A DNA stretch of 47,487 nt from Caloramator australicus RC3 (GTDB lineage: Bacteria > Bacillota > Clostridia > Clostridiales > Caloramatoraceae), in the NCBI RefSeq assembly GCF_000297115.1, contig NZ_CAKP01000024.1:1-47487 (forward strand), written 5' to 3'. Position numbers and translations under genes: made by a program. The notes below the pieces were generated by a model that was given only the letters and a program-made list of their open reading frames with translations, did not search any database and was not told the DNA's origin. Within the stretch, counting starts at the first letter, position 1, and each line of letters opens with the position of its first letter. Positions 43,266 through 47,487 of the stretch are shown here, piece by piece.

Positions 43266-43282
43266 GGGCAGCTATGCTGCCC
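43266..43282 (-). ncRNA. Intergenic stem-loop between ornithine carbamoyltransferase and antiporter genes
   Basis: GGGCAGC (43266-43272) pairs with GCTGCCC (43276-43282), loop TAT. No U tract on the coding strand, so it is a processing or stabilising element, not a terminator; it may lower transporter output. Confidence 0.55.
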
Positions 43283-43288
43283 CTTTTA

Positions 43289-44278
43289 TTATAGTGTAGC
43301 TACCATAACAGCCTTTATTGTGTGTAATCTGTTTTCAGCTTCGTCAAATACAACTGAATGTCTGCTTCTAAACACTTCATCTTCAACTTCTCTTACGTCA
43401 AGTCCTCTTTCCTTGGCTTCCTTTGCAACCTTTGTTTCAAAGTCGTGGAAGGATGGTAAGCAGTGCATGAAGATTACATCTGGATTTTCAGTCTTTTTAA
43501 TCATATCCATATTTACTCTATACTTAGTTAAAAGTCTTACTCTTTCTGGCATTTGATCTTCTTCGCCCATTGATACCCAAACGTCAGTGTAGATTACATC
43601 TGCTCCCTTTACAGCCTCATCTATGTTGTCTGTAACTTCAATCTTTGCTCCTGTTTCCTTTGCAACTTCCTTCATTTCTTCAACAACCTTTGAATCTGGC
43701 CATAATTCTTGTGGCCCTAAAAGAACATAGTGCATTCCCATCTTTGCAGCACCATACATTAGGGCATAAGCCATGTTGTTTCTAGTGTCTCCAACGAAAA
43801 CCATCTTAACCTTGTTAAGTGGCTTTGCAACATGCTCTTCGATTGTCATAAGGTCTGCAAGAACTTGTGTTGGATGGTCGATATCAGTTAAACCATTCCA
43901 TACAGGAACTCCTGAGTATTTAGCAAGAAGTTCAACGGTTTCCTGTTTAAATCCTCTAAATTCGATTCCATCATAGTATCTTCCAAGAACCTTTGCAGTA
44001 TCTTCAAGTGATTCTTTTTTACCCATTTGTGAGTCATTTGCACCAAGGAAAGTAACATGTGCACCTTCATCAAGTGCTGCAACTTCAAAGGCACATCTTG
44101 TTCTTGTTGATGTCTTTTCAAATAATAGAACTATGTTCTTTCCTTCTAAAAGATTTTGTCTTATTCCTGCTCTTTTCTTTGCCTTAAGGTCATGGGATAA
44201 ATCAAGAAGGTATCTGATTTCTAGTGGAGTAAAGTCCTTAAGAGTTAAAAAGCTTCTTCCTTTTAAATTTACTGGCAT
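43289..44278 (-). CDS. arcB: Ornithine carbamoyltransferase (catabolic, ArcB)
   Basis: 329-residue OTCase. [11 protein letters not shown] (57-67) binds carbamoyl phosphate, HPTQVLADL the ornithine site and HCLPSFHD the catalytic cysteine loop. In the arc operon it runs in the phosphorolytic direction, from citrulline to ornithine plus carbamoyl phosphate. ATG follows AAAGGAGG with seven-base spacing and lies 21 bases from the arcA stop. No arginine biosynthesis genes adjoin it, supporting the catabolic form. Confidence 0.96.
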   Translation of the reverse strand: MPVNLKGRSFLTLKDFTPLEIRYLLDLSHDLKAKKRAGIRQNLLEGKNIVLLFEKTSTRTRCAFEVAALDEGAHVTFLGANDSQMGKKESLEDTAKVLGRYYDGIEFRGFKQETVELLAKYSGVPVWNGLTDIDHPTQVLADLMTIEEHVAKPLNKVKMVFVGDTRNNMAYALMYGAAKMGMHYVLLGPQELWPDSKVVEEMKEVAKETGAKIEVTDNIDEAVKGADVIYTDVWVSMGEEDQMPERVRLLTKYRVNMDMIKKTENPDVIFMHCLPSFHDFETKVAKEAKERGLDVREVEDEVFRSRHSVVFDEAENRLHTIKAVMVATL

Positions 44279-44298
44279 TTTAAATTCCTCCTTTTTTA

Positions 44299-45516
44299 TT
44301 ATAATTTTTCTCTATAAAGTGGCATACTCATACATCTTGGGCCGCCACGTCCCCTTGATAATTCGGAGCTAGGTATTGTAATAACCTTTATGCCCCTTTT
44401 AGTTAGTATTTCATTTGTAACATAGTTCCTTTCATATGTTACAACAACACCCGGTGCAATTGCAAGTGTATTAGAACCATCGTTCCATTGCTCCCTTCCT
44501 GCAATTATAAAGTCTCCACCACCACATTGAATAAGCTCAACGGATGAAAGATTTAGTGCTTCTGCAAGTATTTTATTTAAAGGGCTTGTGTTGTGCTTAA
44601 ATTTAATCGTATTATTAGCACCCTTAGTTACCTCATAAACGCTAAGAGGTCCTTGAACTCCAGGGTGTATCGTAAACTTATCATAATCAACCATAGTAAA
44701 TACAGTATCAAGATGCATAAATGCTCTACATTTTGGAATTTCAAATACCAAAACCTTCTCAAAGGAAGTATTAGCGTTAAAAAGGTTTCTTGCAACCATT
44801 TCAATTGCCTCAGCTGAAGTTCTTTCACTGCAGCCTATTGCAACAACCTTGTCGGATAAAACAAGCTCGTCTCCACCCTCTATAGCATAGGGCATTGACC
44901 TATCATACCAAAGAGGTATTCCTTCAAAGGATTTATGGTATTTTATTATATATTTTAAAAATAAAGTTTCCCTTCTTCTTGCTTCTGTCCTCATTCTGTT
45001 TAATGTAATGCCGTTTCCAATTGAAGCACCAGGATCCCTTGTAAAATAAAGGTTTGGCATAGGATCAAGATAAAATGGATAATCGTCCGCCATAAGCTCA
45101 ACTAAAGATGTTGGTTCTTTAACTTCTATTTCATTTTTCCTAACGCCAGCCATTATTTTATCTACCATTTGCCTTGCTGGCATTTTGCTTAAATACTCAA
45201 TAAGGCTTTCTTTTAAAGATGGCGATGTAATTCCGCTCTCTTCTAAAAACTCTTTTAAAAACTCTAATTTAACCTTTTCGTCCTCTAAAACTTCTGCCGA
45301 CAATTCCTCAAGATAAACAACCTCAGCACCGTTTTCCCTTAAAACCTGAGCAAATTTGTCATGCTCCTGTTGAGCAATTTTTAGATAAGGAATATCATCA
45401 AACAAAAGCCTACCAAGATACTCTGGAACTAAATTTTCAACTTCTTGGCCAGGTCTATGAAGAAGAACCCTTTTTAGCCTCCCTATTTCAGAAGTTACAT
45501 TTATAAAATGCTTCAT
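44299..45516 (-). CDS. arcA: Arginine deiminase
   Basis: Hydrolyses arginine to citrulline and ammonia. 405 residues of the guanidine-modifying superfamily. FTRDPG (Asp), the EGGDE block, [10 protein letters not shown] (catalytic His) and the nucleophile Cys395 in [12 protein letters not shown] are all in place. ATG follows TAGGAGG with suitable spacing. It is the first gene of arcA-arcB-arcD-arcC, behind a promoter whose -10 lies inside an inverted repeat. Likely induced by arginine and low energy, as in other Firmicutes, but no ArgR or ArcR gene is in the window. Confidence 0.97.
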   Translation of the reverse strand: MKHFINVTSEIGRLKRVLLHRPGQEVENLVPEYLGRLLFDDIPYLKIAQQEHDKFAQVLRENGAEVVYLEELSAEVLEDEKVKLEFLKEFLEESGITSPSLKESLIEYLSKMPARQMVDKIMAGVRKNEIEVKEPTSLVELMADDYPFYLDPMPNLYFTRDPGASIGNGITLNRMRTEARRRETLFLKYIIKYHKSFEGIPLWYDRSMPYAIEGGDELVLSDKVVAIGCSERTSAEAIEMVARNLFNANTSFEKVLVFEIPKCRAFMHLDTVFTMVDYDKFTIHPGVQGPLSVYEVTKGANNTIKFKHNTSPLNKILAEALNLSSVELIQCGGGDFIIAGREQWNDGSNTLAIAPGVVVTYERNYVTNEILTKRGIKVITIPSSELSRGRGGPRCMSMPLYREKL

Positions 45517-45547
45517 TCCAATTCCTCCTAGGCTGTTTTAATTACAT

Positions 45548-45576
45548 ATTCATTATACATCTATTGTATAATAAAT
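45548..45576 (-). promoter_or_regulatory. Inverted-repeat operator over the arcA promoter
   Basis: ATTCATTATACA (45548-45559) and TGTATAATAAAT (45565-45576) form a near-perfect 12-bp inverted repeat with five-base spacer, 32 bases before the arcA ATG. It contains the -10 TATAAT; no good -35 is visible at 17 bases, which suggests an activator. It looks partly like an ArgR box (TAT-ATTCA core), but the class of regulator is not certain. Confidence 0.55.
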
Positions 45577-45839
45577 AAAAATGTTAAAAAATTTTAAATG
45601 ATATCAATTTATGTCAAATTTTAAAATTATGTGTTACATGCTGCCGCTTAATCCTATTTTCTTTTATATACTTTAAAAATCTTATTAAATTTATAAATAT
45701 TCAAATAATTCAATAAAATAATTTTGTATAACATTTGCATAAAAATACAGCAAGGTTTCAATAACCTTACTGTATTAGTATTTACATATTATTTTTATAC
45801 AATTCCTGTGGATTTCCATCATTTTAAAGTTAAATTTTA
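45577..45839. other. Intergenic region between arcA and the DUF1576 gene
   Basis: Very A+T-rich. It holds the terminator of the DUF1576 gene near its end and the arcA promoter region just outside. No ORF with a ribosome binding site, tRNA or riboswitch was seen. Confidence 0.6.
45737..45775 (-). terminator. Terminator of the DUF1576 gene
   Basis: ATACAG-AAGGTT (from 45745) pairs with AACCTT-CTGTAT (to 45775), one internal mismatch. On the minus strand it is followed by ATTTTTATGC. Confidence 0.75.
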
Positions 45840-47084
45840 CTAATATTTATACTCAACATTTTTTCTTAAAATTGCTGAAAAAATTGGAACTAAAACAATA
45901 GCGACAATCCCTCCTGCAAAACCATTGTTATAAAGATTTAAACCCCCATGTAAATAGCTCATGTTCATTACAACCGAAACATGGAAAAAACCAGCTATTA
46001 TTCCAAAAAACCAACCAAATTCTCCTGCAATAGGTGCAAGGTTAGTTCCAAATAACGACGCAAGTATTATCGACTGGGAATTTAATTCCCATATATTCAA
46101 TACTGAAGAAATCACCGTCCCTAATAGAACTGGTAAAGTATTAACGAGGTGTTTCCCTAGAGCCCCAAAACCAACAATAGTTAAAATTGCACCAATTGCA
46201 GGTCCAGTTAGTTCCCCTCTTATCAAAAGAACATAAATAATGAAAATTAGACCTAACATTCCCATATTTATAAAGGTTATACCTTCTCCAAAGTCATTAA
46301 AGTAATCGCTATAAAGTCTTCCTGTAGTTTTTGAGAGCAGCTTATATTTTTCTATTACCTTCCTTTCATTTAAAAACCCATAGATAATAAAGGCAATAAA
46401 TATTGCTGAAAACAATAGAGTAAATTTAAAGTTATTACCTGTAGATAAAATGAGCTTTCTCTCAAAATCTATACCAAAGGCCCTAAATTTTGACATCATC
46501 ATGGTAGCCATAAGCCCCCCGGCAAGTCCCATATTATAAAGGCAATATCCCTGATGAAGTTTTAGTGAAAACTTTGCAAGAGGCGGAAGGCAAAATCCTA
46601 TAAATACAGCTATTAATATTCCTAAAGATATGCTAAAGGCTTTACCCAATATATTTAAAAAGGCAAGCTGAACAACAGCTGGTGATAATGTGGTTCCAAA
46701 TAAAGCAATTAGAATATAGTTTTTAAAACTTTCTCTCTGATACAATGAATACAAAAAAACTCCCAATATAGTCGGCCAAATATTTACTATATTTTTACCA
46801 AAAAGCGAAAAGCCCACCGTTGTAAAATAGGCAGCAATTAATCCTCCATTTATCTGAAGCCTATTTATTCTGTATAATGTCAAAACTGCAAGTCCAACAA
46901 GTCCAGCGTTAAAAAAGGCTCCTTCAATCCCCCCAACCGCAATGTAATCCGTAATTAAAATATCTGATTCTTTAATAATGTCAACAAGTCCCTTTATAAT
47001 TTTTATTGGTTTTTCAATTATCAATGGTATTACCAAAAGAACTAAATTAAAAATAGAAATCACAAAATAAGATTTATTTCTCAA
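45840..47084 (-). CDS. DUF1576 membrane protein with internal duplication
   Basis: Polytopic membrane protein of 414 residues with roughly ten to twelve hydrophobic segments. The two halves are repeats of each other: TTVGFSLFGKNIVN (88-101) with TIVGFGALGKHLVN (302-315), ALFGTTLSP (127-135) with SLFGTNLAP (343-351), and LHQGYCLYNMGLAGG (176-190) with LHGGLNLYNNGFAGG (378-392). The conserved polar residues inside membrane stretches suggest a transporter, but no substrate is known to me. The start is TTG (47082-47084), seven bases after AGGGGG; an ATG inside that spacer is out of frame and ends after five codons. It stands alone next to the IS and arc operon. Confidence 0.8.
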   Translation of the reverse strand: MRNKSYFVISIFNLVLLVIPLIIEKPIKIIKGLVDIIKESDILITDYIAVGGIEGAFFNAGLVGLAVLTLYRINRLQINGGLIAAYFTTVGFSLFGKNIVNIWPTILGVFLYSLYQRESFKNYILIALFGTTLSPAVVQLAFLNILGKAFSISLGILIAVFIGFCLPPLAKFSLKLHQGYCLYNMGLAGGLMATMMMSKFRAFGIDFERKLILSTGNNFKFTLLFSAIFIAFIIYGFLNERKVIEKYKLLSKTTGRLYSDYFNDFGEGITFINMGMLGLIFIIYVLLIRGELTGPAIGAILTIVGFGALGKHLVNTLPVLLGTVISSVLNIWELNSQSIILASLFGTNLAPIAGEFGWFFGIIAGFFHVSVVMNMSYLHGGLNLYNNGFAGGIVAIVLVPIFSAILRKNVEYKY

Positions 47085-47149
47085 ATTTCATCCCCCTAAA
47101 AAACATAGTGTAAAATTATTGTAGGACGAAAAAGGACAAAAAATTTAAA

Positions 47150-47162
47150 AGAGACAACCCCT
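47150..47162 (+). repeat. Left terminal inverted repeat of the IS
   Basis: AGAGACAACCCCT pairs with AGGGGTTGTCTAT at 323-335 except for one base. Confidence 0.65.
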
Positions 47163-47213
47163 GTGGTAAAATAAAAAGTGGAAAAAACACAAATCAATAA
47201 GGGGGTGTCTCTT

Positions 47214-47487
47214 TTGAATAATATTATACAACATGATATTATACAACAACATTTAATAAATTTCACTACTAAATTAATAAAAAATGTAGAAGAAATGCTG
47301 TCAAAAGAATGGGATTTTACAAAACTTGTTGAGGTAGTTAAAGAATCGACTGATGAACTTGGAAGGAATATAATAAAAGACTTTTTAGAAGAATTAGATA
47401 AAGCGATTAAAGAAGATGATAAGAGAAAAAGGAATGGATAGTTGAAAGAAAAGACAAGAAAAGTATTATTACGCTCCTAGGAGGAAT
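47214..47487 (+). pseudogene. ISLre2-family transposase, N-terminal part with a frameshift
   Basis: The frame begins at a TTG (47214) six bases after AAGGGGGTG, or less likely a GTG at 47178. It encodes the family N-terminus (KESTDELGRNIIKDFLEELD, DDKRKRNG). The stop TAG at 47439-47441 interrupts it, yet the sequence continues in another frame (from 47441) with VERKDKKSIITLLGG, the family continuation. Loss of four bases from a TGGATGGA repeat at 47435-47438 would restore NGWIVERK. The gene is also cut by the window end. It is either an inactive copy, a programmed frameshift or an assembly error in a repeat. Confidence 0.7.

Larger units (their letters stand above)
47150..47487 (+). mobile_element. 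Left end of an ISLre2-type insertion sequence
   Basis: AGAGACAACCCCT (47150-47162) is the left terminal inverted repeat, matching the right end at 323-335. The transposase gene follows on the plus strand. An additional inverted repeat joins the IS end (AAAAGAGACAACCCC) to GGGGGTGTCTCTTTT (47201-47215) just before the start codon, which would fold the transposase leader and hide its ribosome site, a common IS safeguard. The element runs off the window end. Confidence 0.75.

Noticed and set aside
1-47487. CRISPR arrays, tRNA or rRNA genes, prophage or riboswitches
   Set aside because: No regularly spaced repeats, tRNA cloverleaf, rRNA sequence, phage gene or known riboswitch core was recognised by eye.

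Overview
This low-GC window reads as Firmicutes, most likely a clostridial (Clostridiaceae/Caloramator-like) chromosome. The signs are very A+T-rich intergenic DNA, strong GGAGG or GGGGGG ribosome binding sites, GTG/TTG starts, an arginine deiminase operon, a thiI-type ThiI without rhodanese, and a paired cysteine desulfurase. The genus is an inference. Both window ends lie inside same-orientation pieces of an ISLre2-type insertion sequence: a 3' end at 1-335 and a 5' end at 47150-47487. The window therefore looks like a contig cut at two IS copies.

Layout. (1) 436-2340: an ABC-F ATPase. (2) 2347-4560: a hybrid MEDS-GAF-histidine kinase-receiver protein, preceded by a tight cluster of DnaA-box-like sites (4669-4785). 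(3) 4813-10399, minus strand: tsaD, then a compact operon Uma2 nuclease-like / DUF1624 acyltransferase-like / cysteine desulfurase / thiI / nitroreductase, separated from tsaD by a hairpin next to a G-quadruplex motif. (4) 10495-14014: malEFG-type ABC importer with a promoter carrying a LacI/CcpA-like operator. (5) 14263-17790: a large exported double 2',3'-cyclic phosphodiesterase/5'-nucleotidase with a C-terminal SH3 domain. (6) 17938-21038, plus strand: MoxR ATPase, DUF58 protein and a membrane protein.

(7) 21039-37612, minus strand: a large galactoside/arabino-galactoside utilisation region. In order of transcription it holds a GalM-like DUF4380 protein, galT, galK, a sugar-binding lipoprotein with two permeases, a secreted GH43, a GH2, a cytosolic GH43, a GH42 beta-galactosidase, a GH36 alpha-galactosidase and a LacI-family regulator. 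Copies of one palindrome (core AGAAAACSTTTTCT) sit at galT, the binding-protein gene and the GalM-like gene. This suggests one regulon that imports oligosaccharides, trims them to galactose and arabinose, and feeds galactose to the Leloir pathway; galE is absent from the window.

(8) 37674-39755: a gamma-class N6-adenine methyltransferase with a HsdS-like target-recognition tail, plus an unrecognised 248-aa partner, possibly a restriction-modification pair. (9) 39861-40811: an orphan dCache sensor-like membrane protein lacking any output domain. (10) 40860-45516: arcA-arcB-arcD-arcC (arginine deiminase pathway) with an inverted repeat over the promoter. (11) 45840-47084: a DUF1576 membrane protein whose two halves are clear internal repeats, read from a TTG start.

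The most interesting items are the DnaA-box cluster, the shared gal operator network, the methyltransferase/unknown pair, the DUF1576 duplication and the G-quadruplex/hairpin before tsaD. No rRNA, tRNA, CRISPR array or prophage was seen.
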